Assembly (NCBI RefSeq): GCF_030445035.2
Contig: NC_080673.1
Location: forward strand, 178,851,216 to 178,915,215
Source: Dasypus novemcinctus
Taxonomy: Eukaryota; Chordata; Mammalia; Cingulata; Dasypodidae
Direction: 5' to 3'
DNA: 64,000 nucleotides
Within the stretch, counting starts at the first letter, position 1; each line of letters begins with the position of its first letter. The notes under the pieces are model-generated. The model worked only from the letters and a program-made list of their open reading frames with translations. It made no database searches and was not told the DNA's origin. A program made the position numbers and the translations under genes. Positions 49,905-60,645 of the stretch are shown piece after piece.

Positions 49905-50090
49905 TCCCCTTTACTGAGGGAGAGGCAACAGTTTTATAGGGGCTGGGGAAGGCTGATTGGTCGACGCCACGCCCTGTTCTGATTGGTTGCCAGCGAAAGG
50001 TCAGTGGGCGGTCCTGGACGGGGGAGGGGTGGTGGTTAGGGATTGGCTGTCGCTGTTGCTGGGGGAAGGGGCAGGGTTTAGGGATTGGTG
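49905..50090 (-). promoter_or_regulatory. Core promoter of the solo LTR
   Basis: On the minus strand, CCAAT motifs lie at 50088-50084, 50046-50042, 49986-49982 and 49960-49956. They are followed by the TATA box CCTATAAAAC (plus 49931-49940) and then AGTAAA at 49915-49910. Spacing is that of a retroviral U3/R boundary. Whether it is active cannot be told from sequence. Confidence 0.8.
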
Positions 50091-50165
50091 GCTGCTGTTG
50101 CTGGGGTGGAGGGCAGACTTGAGTTTCCCGCCCACGCCTGGCTGTTGCTGCTGTCGGGGGAGGGG
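50016..50165 (-). repeat. Imperfect U3 repeats in the solo LTR
   Basis: Three related blocks carry 'gattggctgtcgctgttgct', 'gattggtggctgctgttgct' and 'cctggctgttgctgctgtc' at about 50041, 50083 and 50137, each followed by a G-rich run. They resemble the duplicated enhancer blocks common in retroviral U3. Confidence 0.7.
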
Positions 50166-52304
50166 AAAAGGGCAGACTGGAATTCTCCGACCTGCGCCTG
50201 CGCAGGGAGAAAGAAGAAGAAGGGTGCCGCCCCACAGGCATCGTGTGGCGCCATCCGGGAGGAGGGGCGGCCGCGGAAGCATGGCTGCTGAGAAGGGGAG
50301 ACCCGAGGGCACTCTGCGCCCATGCCGAGCTTCCTTCTGGGGTGGCGGTGAGTCCGACCAGCCACCCTATTATGGGGGCAGCAGCTTGGCCTACCGCGGC
50401 CGCTCCCCTGCCAGGCCAGCAAACCACGCTTCAGCCCGAGGGGTGACCGCAGTCATGTAATTATAAATAAGGCCCACTGATGGGTGTGATTTCAAAGGAC
50501 TGGGTCCCTTGTTTATAGTGTCGGGATGACTCTAGAGCCCTCAGGAGCATAACTATATGAGGATTTTTTCATAGGGCAGTTAGTGAGATTTATCTGACAC
50601 ATGCATAAGTGTAACCTCTGGAATGACCTACTCACTCATATTGAAATCTATTAACCATAAAAACTATTTTGTTTAATGTTCCCCCCTTTTGGTCAAGGTC
50701 TTTTTTTCAAATGTGTTGCTGATTGGGGCTTGGTATTAATCACTTGGTGGCAGGGAGGCTTACCCCCAGAGTCATATCTCATGCTGGGGGGTAAGGGTAA
50801 GGTAGTGTGTTTATTTGCTGAGTTTGGCTTAAAGGGAGGCCACATTTGAGAAACAAGTATGTTTTCAGAAGCTAACTCTTAGGCCATAGTTGTTATTAGG
50901 CTAAGCTTCAATTTTGCAAGAATAAAATTCATAGTTCCTACATAATATTGAAGCTTTGACATATTGATCTGCTTTCTTTTTTTTAAGCACAATCTATGTG
51001 TTTGAGAGATTCTTTCCCCTATGTTTGAGAACATAGCAGGATGCCCTAGAATGGTAGAATAATATTTTGTTGTTTTTTGTGTAGGTGTCCACCCACTGAG
51101 ATAACACTCTATGATAAGATGAACACATTCATATTCCATAGATGCATGCCCAGGTGGACCCTTTCCCACACATCCTCCTCCCTACCAACACAATGCATCA
51201 ATGACCCTTCCCTGCCAGAAGAACATTTCCACAATTGTATTTTCAACCACAAACCTCCATCTCAACATAGTTCACCTGTTTCTTTCTCCAGTCCTCCCCC
51301 AGTGCCATGGATAGTGCAGTCCACTACTTCAATCCTGCTCACCCTTACCCTCCAGCACCATCAACCACACACACATCCCTACACCGGCATTACCCTTCAT
51401 CTACTGTCAAATCACTCCCTTCCATCTTATCAAAGGTTCCTTCATATTGAGCATTAGCTCACCACTATGCTCCCTTTCCATGTCCTGGTAACCTATCTTC
51501 CAGACTCTATATCTGTGAATCTTTTCAGTATGCTTAGGGCATATCAGTGAGGTCATACAATATTTGTCCTTCAGTGACTGGCTTACTTCACTCAACATAA
51601 GTTCTTCAAGATTCATCCATGTTGTCACATGTGTCAAAACGTCATACCTTCTTACTAGCTGAGTAATATGCCATTGTATGTATACCCCATTTTGTTTATC
51701 CATTCTTCTCTTTACAGACACTTGTGCTGCTCCCAACTTTTGGCAGTAGTGAATAATGCTCTATTAAGATGGATGTGCATATATCTGTTCATGGAAACAC
51801 TCATGAACAGATATGGTGGACTATTTGGCAGTTCCTCAGGAAGCTAACTCTGGAATTGCCAAATGATCAGCAATCCCACTCCTAGGTATATACCCAGAAG
51901 AACTGAAAGCAGGGACATAAGGAGGTCTAATTTTTTTAAAGATTTTTTTCTTTAAATGCTTGTGCTTTGAATATAAACTTAAGAAGCCATTGTCTACCAC
52001 AAGATCTTGAAAATGCTTTCCTTTATTTTCTTCTTGGAGTTCTATGATCCTGGCTCTTATATTTAGGTATTTGATCCATTTTGAATTAATTTTTGTATGA
52101 AGCGTGAGGTAGGATTCCTCTTTCATTCTTTCGCATGTGGAAATCGAGTTAAACATCTCATTTTTAAATATAAGATTAGTGTCCCTCTCCAATGTCCTAG
52201 CTTCTGGAAATTTAGCATATTTTCGCAGTTTTCTTGAAGGGAAGAGTTGTAGGGAGTGTCTTATGCGCAACCACAAAAGCAGCAATATGAGGGCTCAAGA
52301 CATA

Positions 52305-52456
52305 AGTTGGGTATCACTACCTCTGAGCAGATGGTGAGCAATAGCATTTTGACAAAGAGAATGAATTTTTGACTAACGAGAGTTGGGTATCACTACCTCT
52401 GAGCAGATGGCTAGCAATAGCATTTTGACAAAGAGAATGAATTTTTGACTAACAAG
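52305..52456. repeat. 76-bp direct tandem duplication
   Basis: Copy 1 (52305-52380) and copy 2 (52381-52456) both start 'agttgggtatcactacctct' and differ at about three positions (gtgagc/gctagc, acgag/acaag). Neither copy is part of a recognised element. Confidence 0.95.
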
Positions 52457-53384
52457 AATAGGCATTTAACTACCAAGCACTTGGGGCCCAGCAAAGTTAA
52501 TTTTCCTTGCACATGAGAACCAGGTGACCCTCTGTAGTGATCCATGAGCTAGGAAGTTTCAAGCAGTGTTTACCTCTTGCCAACTTGCTTGGATTATATC
52601 GCTTGTGCAGGCCTCCTACTATTTGGGTTTTCAATTCTTTTTTGTTTTTTCTTTGTCACCAGAATATCTATGACTTCTGCCACCTACATTTTCACAATTG
52701 TCCCATGTGATCAGTCAGAAAGAAATTAAATGACCCATTAAAATCAAGGCCAAATTTATTATGAGCAAAAATAAGACAAAAATGCATTCCCCTTCTTACC
52801 CTATAGGAAGTATGCAGTTTTCATATAACACATTTGACCACTCAATATGTATTCATTTTATCCTGGAGAAAGTCACCTTCATGGTTAAATGGGTAGAATA
52901 ATTCTTTTGAAGGAAACAATGAAAAAAAAACGAGTTTTGCCTCAAAATGTAATGACTGTTCATATTGTGCTGCAACATGAAGAAAAATGTATTTTATTCT
53001 TAAATATAGCCATTTAAATTTTAGATTGAAGAGAAAAGAAGTAGAAACAGAGAAAATCAGGAGGCAATTACAGCATTACAGTATTGATGGATTTGTGCCC
53101 TGATCTTGGTTAATATCAATAAAAATACAAAGGGAAAAAGTGAGTGGATTAACTTGTATTTTCTGAATGCCCTTTATGGACTAGACTGTGATGTATGGTT
53201 TTTCTCATGCATTCTCTTATTCATTTCTCATAACAGTTCTGTTAGGTAATGTTATAGCCACTACACAAAAGCTTAACAAGTTTCAGAAAAGTTAAATAAA
53301 ATGTAAAAAGCCATCAGTATATGTTAAAATCAGAAGATTTTTTAACCAGTATTGGCTAACTATAAAACCATAATCTCTCTTTAA
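52457..53384. other. Unassigned sequence
   Basis: No gene or repeat family recognised. Confidence 0.45.
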
Positions 53385-53585
53385 ACCAGAGGTCAGCAAA
53401 CATTTTTGTGAATATGTTAGGCTTTGTGAACCAAACGGTCTCTGCGGAAGTTGCCATTCTAATGTGAAAGTGACTCTAGATAATATCCAAAGAAATGAGT
53501 GTGACTGTAAGCAAGTAAACCATTTACAAAAATAGGTTACAAGTGGATTTGGCCCACATACCACAGTTTCCCTACCTCTGTTCCA
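53385..53585 (+). mobile_element. Old hAT-type DNA transposon with 'ggtcagcaaac' terminus
   Basis: Starts 'cagaggtcagcaaacatttt', with 'gttaggctttgtgaaccaaa', 'cggtctctgcggaagttgcc' and 'gtggatttggcccacatacc', ending 'ccctacctctg'. The termini CAGAGGT and ACCTCTG are inverted repeats. This is a known eutherian non-autonomous hAT layout; I do not commit to the subfamily. The 100-codon minus frame here is spurious. Confidence 0.8.
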
Positions 53586-53619
53586 AAGCATCATATAACA
53601 TACTTAGAGTTAAAAAAAA

Positions 53620-54040
53620 AAGAAATTGGTGTCCCTCCCAGATTTCTCTCAAAGGGCCATTACACTCCTCTCCCAACTGCTAAAAGGTTACTATCCACCA
53701 GAGAATGGTCTTACAATTTTAAGACTTCAAACTTTCAATGCAATAAGCATACAGAGCACCAAGTTGGGCATTCTCATCTATATACATCACTGCAAACTTA
53801 CCGAAAAGCAAGAACAGAGGAACATGCTTTTAAGAGGGAAACAGAAACCACAGTACTATCCAGGAAAACAAATAGAATTAATGGCTGACTTCTCAACAGC
53901 AACAACGAACATGAGGAGACAAGAGAATGATGTTTTAAATATAGGAAGGATGTTATCTGTCAACCTACATTGCATGTCCAGAGAAAACACTCAAAATAAA
54001 GGCAAAGTAAGGATGAATTCCTACAAAGCCAGTATTTGAC
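53620..54040 (+). mobile_element. Old L1/HAL1 fragment carrying a 137-codon frame
   Basis: The longest unbroken frame outside low-complexity and LTR sequence (53626-54039) reads through text resembling the old L1/HAL1 segment between ORF1 and ORF2: 'atggctgacttctcaacagc', then 'ttatctgtcaacctacattg', then 'aaataaaggcaaagtaagg'. That order matches the 'gacttctcatcagaaac...ctgtcaacc...aataaaggtgaaataaag' pattern of those elements. I see no protein domain, so I do not call it a gene. Confidence 0.55.
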
Positions 54041-54631
54041 AGACTTTTTTTTTTTGAGGGAAACTATCACCAACAAATGTTCACTAAAATAATACTGAGA
54101 TAGTGACATTTTATCAAATGTGTAAATAAATCAGGAAGTGAGCTGTGTGGATATCTTAGGGAAGAACAATCCAAGCATAAAGGCCTAGCCTATGGAAATA
54201 TGTTAAGGTAAATTCAAAATATAGTGTGGTTGGAGGAGAGTGAACAGTTGGGGGGTAAATGTGAGATGAGGACAAAGAGGTAATTTGGCCACATTATGAA
54301 CCATGGTCTATGCTCCAAGTGATTGGAAACCAGGAAAGGATTTTGAGCAAAAGTATTAAATAAACTGGATTATGTTTTATAATTTATTCTTTATTATTGG
54401 AATTAGGAATTAGAATTATATTTCAAAAGCTAGCATTGATATGGATTCATTGTAGATTGTTAGAACAAACCTGTCTATATTCCCATGCACTCACGTATTT
54501 TTCTTAATAGACAACTGATAGATTTAAATTTATTTTTTAAACAATCTATTTCCACAGCATGTTTTGGAAACTGACCTTAATAATGGAAACTAAAGCACTT
54601 TTGGTGTGACTAGTTAAAAATACTCAACTAA
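54041..54631. other. Unassigned AT-rich spacer
   Basis: No recognised element. Confidence 0.45.
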
Positions 54632-54641
54632 TGAAAATCTT

Positions 54642-55903
54642 TTTTTTCTTTTTTTGTCTTTATTTCTTTTTTAATATTACATTAAAAAATATGAGGTCCC
54701 CATATACCCCCACCCCCCTCACCCCACTCCTCCCCCCATAGCAACAATCTCATCCATCATCATGAGACATTCATTGCATTTGGTGAATACATTTCAAGCA
54801 CTGCTGCACATCATGGTCAATGGACCACATCATATCCCACACTCTCCCACATTCCACCCAGTGGGCCATTGGAGGACATAAAATGTCCAGTAACTGTCCC
54901 TGCAGCACCACTCTGGACAACTCCAAGTCCCGAAAGCGCCCCCACATCTCATCTCTTCCTCCCATTCCTTACCCCCAGCCACCACCATGGCTGCTTTCTC
55001 CACACCAATGCCACATTTTCTTCTATTACTAATCACAATAATTCATGAATAGAATATCAGTAAGTCCACTCTAATCCATATTCTATTCCTCCATCCTGTG
55101 GACCTTGGAATGGTTGTGTCCACTCCACATTTTATCAAGAGAGGGCTTAGATTCCACATGGATGCTGGATGCATTCCTCCTGCTTTCAATTGTAGGCACT
55201 CTTGGCTCCCTGGTGTGGTGGTTGACGTTCTTCAATTCCATGTTAACTGAGTGGGGTAAGTCCAATAAACCAGAGTGTAGGAGCTGAAGTCTGTTGAGGC
55301 CCAGGGCCTGGCTATCATATGGTCAGTCCAGAGATTCAGGTCCCCTAGGTATATATTAAACCCCATCACCAACTACAGTTCTGGTAAAAGTAACAGGAGA
55401 AGCTTGTGAAAAAAGATCACATCTGAGTCCAGCTCCATCACACAGAAACACAAACTCCACAGAAGGGCCAACTGGCATGGCACTGAACTCCATCTACCAT
55501 GTCCATAGAACCTGTGGGTCTCTATAGCCCTCAGAAGAACCAATACCCGGGGTTCTATCTACTTTATCTGTCTCTGGGACTCTGCTGAGGTGTGCATAAG
55601 GGCAACCCCTATGATAACCTTCCAGCTCTTTTTGGAGACTCACAGCCATATAAACTCATTTGTCCTTTCCATTTCCCTTTTGATTCAGGTCAAAAAGCAT
55701 TTTTAACTCTTATATGTAGATTGAGATATTTTGCTGGTCCGAGTTGACCCTTTTATTCAAGGTCGTTTTCTGGTTACATCATCAGCTGGTACTTGGTAGT
55801 AATCTCTCAGCAACAGGGAGGCTCATCCCCAGGAGTCATGTCCCACGCTGGGGGGAAGGAAACATATTTACATGCTGAGTTTGGCTTCGAGACTGGCCAC
55901 ATT
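54642..55903 (-). mobile_element. Young L1 3'UTR copy, 5'-truncated
   Basis: 1.26 kb of the young L1 3'UTR on the minus strand, beginning with the T-rich tail and ending in 'gagactggccacattt'. Target duplications TGAAAATCTT (54632-54641) and TGAAACTCTT (55904-55913) differ at one base. It is very similar to 7379-9170 over the shared part. Confidence 0.92.
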
Positions 55904-55913
55904 TGAAACTCTT

Positions 55914-56471
55914 ATAGAGCTATTTTCATGAATCTAGATGAATTCTATTTCCATAAAGTCACATAGTTGCATATATATTATTTAGCATATATTTATTATG
56001 CATTTTAGGGAGATGAGATAATATTTAACTTAAGCTATTTGACTTCTAAAACTTTTGATTATGAAGATTTTCTTTTTTGTTTGGATCTAGTGAGAATAAG
56101 ATAGAATTCTCATTAAGATTGTATCATTCTTTTACCTAGCAGTCATTTAATTTAAAAAATTTTAGCGGGCATACTAAGGCTTGTACGTAATTATGTAAAA
56201 GTTTTAAAAAATCTCAAAACTGTTATAAACTCTGTTGTTTCAAATAATTGTAGCTTCTTATTATTATTTTCAAATTCCAAAAAACTGAATTGAAAATAAC
56301 TTCTTTATCGAACAATTTGTTAAATAAAAAATAAATGTAAAAGTATTCCCTAAGGAGAATCAACAAATTTTTTCCTGCAATGTGCCAGTGGATAAATAGC
56401 TTACTATTGGAGATTAACAGGTCTGTCTCAGTTATTCAACACTGCTTTGGTAACACAAGACAGCCATAGAT
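55914..56471. other. Unassigned AT-rich spacer
   Basis: No recognised element. Confidence 0.45.
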
Positions 56472-57098
56472 AATATGTGTCTTAGTTTGCTTGGGTCGCT
56501 GCAAAAAAGTACCATAAATCTCAGAGCTCTGAAAGTTAAAAGTCCAGAATCAAAGAGTTGACTGGACCCTGTACTGGGGGATAGTGTAAACTGCCAGGTA
56601 AACTATAATCCATGCAGTACAGCAGTGCTCCAAAATGTATTCCCCAAATGCAATGAATGTGCCACAATGATGAAAGAAGTTGTTGATGTGGGATGAGTGG
56701 AGTGTGGGGTGTATGGGAACCTCTTACATTTTTTAATGAAACATTTTTTATGATATATGTATCTTCAAAAAACACAATAAAAAAGTGTTTGGTGGGCTAT
56801 GCTTCTACTAAAGTCTATAGGGTTCTGGAAATGGCTCTTTAGCAATCTATGATCTTTTGTCATGGCATAACTCAATCTCTGCCTCTATCTCATGAACTTC
56901 TTCTCTGTCTGTGTCCAATTTAGTCTTCCTAATAGGACACTAGTCATTTTGGATTAGAGGCTAACCTAATCTAATTTGGCACTATCTTAATTAATAATAC
57001 CTTCAAGGATTGTATTTCCAAATAGAATCACATTCATGGGACTAGGAGTTTCTACTTGAACATATCCTATGGAGGGCACAATTCAAACCTTAACAACA
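56472..57098 (-). mobile_element. MLT1-type MaLR LTR, split by L1
   Basis: Plus-strand text begins 'tgtcttagtttgcttgggtc', then 'aaaagtccagaatcaaagag'. After an L1 insert it continues 'ggttctggaaatggctcttt', 'attgtatttccaaatagaat' and ends 'gggcacaattcaaaccttaaca' near 57092. This is the reverse of an MLT1 LTR. Confidence 0.85.
56556..56786 (+). mobile_element. Short L1 3' end nested in MLT1
   Basis: About 230 bp of L1 3'UTR: 'ggggatagtgtaaactgcca', 'tgcaatgaatgtgccacaat', 'gtatgggaacctcttacatt' and the tail 'cacaataaaaaa'. It is closest to the subfamily at 19081 (reverse 'tttacactatccccta'). Flanks 'agagttgactgg' and 'agtgtttggtgg' could be a diverged target duplication. Confidence 0.8.
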
Positions 57099-57639
57099 CA
57101 TAAATGAAAAGTGTGACTGTGTTGCAGTAGCATTTTTTATGCAAAAACTGATGGCAAAAACTGAAATTGAGCCATAGGCATAGTAAGCTGACATCATCCC
57201 ATAACATGAAGAAATAGCTAAAAATAAATAACTATAAATAATAAATAAAATTTGTTATCAATAAAATCTATATTAATATATCAAATACATTTATACCTAA
57301 ATAAATAATTTTGAGGTATATTGGAAAGAGATCAAACATTTTATATGTTCATTGAACTCCGCTAACCCTGTTAAAATAAAATTAATTTAAATATTTTCTT
57401 TTTCCCTTTTTAGTTTTAATCATATATTTTTTCTCAATATCATGGCACCAGTATCAGGTATTACATACTAAAAGCTTCAGTATATAATTATCTAACTCTC
57501 AGAAATTAAGAGAGAGACCCAAAAAATAAGTTAGAAGTTAAATTAACAGAATTAATTTTTATATTTAAACCAATTTTCAATAATTATACATGTGACTTCA
57601 TGAAGAAAATTAGCACAAAATAGATTTCAATTAATTTAT
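57099..57639. other. Unassigned AT-rich spacer
   Basis: No recognised element. Confidence 0.45.
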
Positions 57640-57908
57640 TTTAACAACTTTATTTAGATATATTTCACATACCAAACAATTCACCTATTTAAAGTATACC
57701 AGTCAATGATTTTAATCTAGATATATAAATAGATTTTCACAACCACCTCCACAGTCAGTTTTATAATATTTTTATTACTTCAAAAAGAAATCCTATATTC
57801 TTTAGGTATCATCCCTCTATTACCATATTCTCTCCCTAAACAACCACTAATCTACTTTCTGTCTCTCTGGAGTTCCCTGCTCAGGACTTCTCTAAGAATA
57901 GAATCATG

Positions 57909-58327
57909 GGCAGGGGACTTGGGCCAGTGGTTAAGGCATCCGTCTACCACACGGGAGGTCCGGGGTTCAAACCCCGGGCCCCCTTGACCCGTATGCAGCT
58001 GGCCCATGTGCAGTGCTGATGTGCGCAAGGAGTGCTGTGCCACGCAGGGGTGTCCCCCGCGTAGGAGAGCCCCACGCGCAAGGAGTGCGCCCCGTAAGGA
58101 GAGCCACGGAGCACGAAAGAAAAAGCAGCCTGCCCAGGAATGGTGCCGCACACACGGAGAGCTGACACAACAAGATGACGCAAAAAAAAAAGAAACACAG
58201 ATTCCTGTGCCACTTACAACAGAAGCGGACAAAGAAGACTCAGCAAACAGACAGAGCACAGACAACCGGGTTGGGAGTGGGGAATGGCAGAGACATAAAT
58301 AAATAAATAAATCTTAAAAAAAAAAAA
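57909..58327 (+). mobile_element. DAS-SINE, full length
   Basis: The head 'ggcaggggacttgggccagtg' holds the A box, and the B box is 'ggggttcaaaccccggg' at about 57962. The body runs to 'gacaaccgggttgggagtgg' and an A-rich tail. Perfect 15-bp duplications 'aagaatagaatcatg' lie at 57894-57908 and 58328-58342. It is GC-richer and cleaner than the other copies, so it is probably the youngest here. Antisense frames of up to 137 codons are artefacts. Confidence 0.97.
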
Positions 58328-58792
58328 AAGAATAGAATCATGTAGTATGCAGTATTCTTTTTATTATTATTGTTATTATTGGCTTTTAAAAACTTAACTT
58401 TTTAATTGGTTTTTTTTTTATTATTGAGTTATTCTATTTCTGTATATAATCTAGATACTAGTCCCTTATTACATATAGGCTCTGCAAACGTGCTCTTATT
58501 CTTTGATGGAAGAATCAACTTATTCTTTTTTACTTTCTTGATGGTGTCTTTTGAAGCACAAAAGTTTTTAGTGTTTTGAATTCCAAATTATCTATTTTTC
58601 TTTTGTGGTTCAGGTTTTTTTTGGGGGGGGGGTATCATATCCAAGCATCCCTTGACAATGCAAGATCATAAAGGTATTCCTCTATATTTTCTTTTAAGAA
58701 TTTTATGATATTTGTTCTTACATTTTTATATATTTTGAGTTAACTTGTATTTGTGATAAGAGGTAAAGCTAGAACTGCAAATTTTTGCACGT

Positions 58793-59486
58793 GTGTGGTA
58801 GTTTGAGTCTTTTGTGAACTCCAGAAAATAATATTCTATAAATTGGTCCATACCTGTGGCTGTGAATCTATTATGAACCTTTGATTTGATTAGATTCAGT
58901 TAAGAGCCATTTGATTAGATTACTCTGGTAAGGCAGAACCCAGAGTGTATCTTTTTTTTTTTTTAACAAATCAATTTTATTGATACATATTAATAAAGCA
59001 TAAAATAAATCCAAAGTATACAATTTATGATATTTGATATAATCATGTAGTTGAGCATTCATCACCTCAATCATCATGAGATATGAGTATATCCAGTGTG
59101 GGTCTTAATCCTCTTACTGCAGTCCTTAAAAAATGTGGTAAATATACTGAGAAAAAAAAAAGGCTGCAGAGACAGAGTAAGAAACCTCCAGAAGCTGAGA
59201 GAGGAGGCCCAGGTGCCCAAAACTAAAATCAACAGATCACAGAAGCTGAGAGGAGGACACTGAAACAAGAAGCTAAAGTAATGTTGCCTGGAGGAAAGGG
59301 GAGAGAGGAGTAGATGCCACCATATGCCTGATTGCCCACAGCTGCAGCTTGGGGGTAAAGCATCTCCTGATGAGTCCTTGATTTGGACACTTAGCCTCAG
59401 AACTGTAACTTATAACGTATATAATAACAATTCCCATTGTAAAAACTAACTCATTTCTGATAATTGCCTTGGTAGCCTTTAGCAAA
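58793..59486 (+). mobile_element. MaLR-like LTR nested in the L1, itself hit by L1
   Basis: Starts 'tgtggtagtttgagtctttt' and ends near 'gccttggtagcctttagca'. The L1 text before ('atttttgcacgtg') and after ('gacatggctatccagttg') joins cleanly once it is removed. ACGTG on the left and ACATG on the right could be a 5-bp duplication with one CpG change, though a few bases at the right end do not fit. The internal part 'gtgtgggtcttaatcctctt' to 'gatttggacacttagcctca' resembles 3717-4187. Confidence 0.65.
58952..59086 (-). mobile_element. Short L1 3' end nested in the LTR
   Basis: A poly-T run then 'atcaattttattgatacata' and 'catgtagttgagcattcatc', an antisense L1 3' terminus. Flanks 'gagtgtatc' and 'gagtatatc' could be its target duplication. 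Confidence 0.6.
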
Positions 59487-59925
59487 GGACATGGCTATCC
59501 AGTTGTTCCGGCACCATTTTTTGAAAAGACTATTTCTTTCACCATTGGATGGTCTTAACTTCTTGTCAAAATCTTTTGACCATAGATACATGGGTTTATT
59601 TCTGGACTCTCAATTTTCTATTAGCATAATCTATAGTTTTATCCTTTTGCCAGTGCCACACTATCTTGGTTACCATTGCTTTTTAGTAAATTTTGAAATA
59701 TTGAAGTATAAACCCTCCTACATGTTTCTTCATTTTCAGGATTGTTTTGACTGTCATGATTCCCTTGCAATTCCATATAAACTTTAGAGTCAGTTTATCA
59801 ATTTTCACTAAGAAGTAAGCTATGATTCTGATAGGGATTGTATTGAATCTGTAGATCAGTTTGGGGATTATTGGCATCTTAACAATGTTAAATCTCCCAA
59901 TCCTTGAATACAGAATATTTTTCCA

Positions 59926-60340
59926 GGGAAGAGGACTTGACCCAGTGGATAGGGTGTCTGTCTACCACATGGGAGGTCTGTGGTTCAAACCACTGGCCTC
60001 CTTGACCCGTGTAGAGCTGGCCCATGGGCAGTGCTGATTTGTGCAAGAAGTGCTGTGCCACACAAGTGAGTCCCCCACATAGAGGAGCCCCATGCGCAAG
60101 GAGTGCGTCCCATAAGGAGAACCGCCCAATGCGAAAGAAGTGCAGCCTGCCCAAGAATGGCACCACACACACAGAGAGCTGACTCAACAAGATGACACAA
60201 CAAAAAGAAACACAGATTCCTGTGCCGCTGATAAGGAGAGAAGCGGTCACAGAAGAACACGCAGCAAATGGACACAGAGAGCAGACAACTGGGGTGGGGG
60301 AGGAGGGGAAAGAAAGAAATAAAATAAATCTTTAAAAAAA
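59926..60340 (+). mobile_element. DAS-SINE, full length
   Basis: Head 'gggaagaggacttgacccag', B-box-like 'gtggttcaaaccactgg', body to 'gacaactggggtgggggagg' and an A-rich tail. Perfect 13-bp duplications 'gaatatttttcca' lie at 59913-59925 and 60341-60353. It is inserted in L1 ORF2. Confidence 0.96.
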
Positions 60341-60645
60341 GAATATTTTTCCATTGATTTAGATCTTTTTAAAATTTTAAAGTGTTTTATATTTTTCAGA
60401 GAGTATGTTTTGCATTTGTTTAGTTAAATTTATTCCTATTTTATTCTTTTGCTGCTATTGTGAATGGGATAGTTTTCCTAATTTCATTTTCATATATCCA
60501 TTGCAAGTACAGGGAAATACAATAATATTGTATTAAGTAACATGCAACCTTGTAGAACTTATTTATTAATTATAATAGTTTCTTCATGTATAACATAGGA
60601 TTTTCAATATATAAGATCTGCAGATATAGTTTTACTTCTTTTTTC

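Larger units (their letters stand above)
49578..50451 (-). mobile_element. GC-rich solo LTR with perfect 6-bp target duplication
   Basis: This 874-bp element has terminal inverted repeats TGCGG/CCGCA and is flanked by identical GTCATG at 49572-49577 and 50452-50457. Read on the minus strand it is a textbook LTR: U3 with four CCAAT motifs, a TATA box, an AGTAAA polyadenylation-like signal, and a U5 with short tandem repeats. No internal retroviral sequence remains, so it is a solo LTR left by recombination. A 6-bp duplication is typical of class II (beta-like, ERVK group) elements. It is very CpG-rich in an AT-rich, CpG-poor region, which argues for a young insertion. The 103-183-codon frames across it are compositional. 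Confidence 0.93.
48926..51925 (-). mobile_element. Young L1 nested in the old L1, carrying a solo LTR
   Basis: Flanks 'ggagctcccattttttttaaa' (left) and 'ggaggtctaatttttttaaag' (right) look like a diverged target duplication. The long 3'UTR seen at 19.1-22.0 kb is present from the left edge to about 51380, interrupted by the LTR. At 51736-51407 the minus strand has the ORF2 C-terminus (signature LEELMLSEVSQSLKDKY). The copy ends a few hundred bases further upstream in ORF2, so it is 5'-truncated. Excluding the LTR it is about 2.1 kb. Confidence 0.8.
47480..52300 (-). mobile_element. Old L1, ORF2 and 3'UTR, split by a young L1
   Basis: The left part (47480-48925) is antisense 3'UTR ('tattgagatttattcacgta') and ORF2 C-terminal sequence ('ctaagttcatccatgttgtc', 'cattcatcagttgatgaaca'). 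It stops in 'gaggagctcccattt'. The right part (about 51926-52300) resumes with 'tgcttgtgctttgaatataa' and 'accacaagatcttgaaaatg', which follows directly in ORF2. On the minus strand the translated segment near 52100 contains KINSKWIKYLNIR, an L1 ORF2 signature. All frames are interrupted. Confidence 0.8.

Noticed and set aside
49876-50460. Long overlapping frames (183 codons minus, 167 codons plus) in GC-rich sequence
   Set aside because: They lie inside the solo LTR, overlap in several frames on both strands, and consist of Pro/Ala/Arg/Gly-rich text caused by GC content.
49560-50460. CpG island marking the promoter of a host gene
   Set aside because: The GC-rich block has LTR ends and a 6-bp target duplication, so the LTR explains it fully. 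No exon follows.
53626-54039. 137-codon plus-strand frame as a novel gene
   Set aside because: The text resembles the old L1/HAL1 segment between ORF1 and ORF2, and no domain or splice structure is seen.
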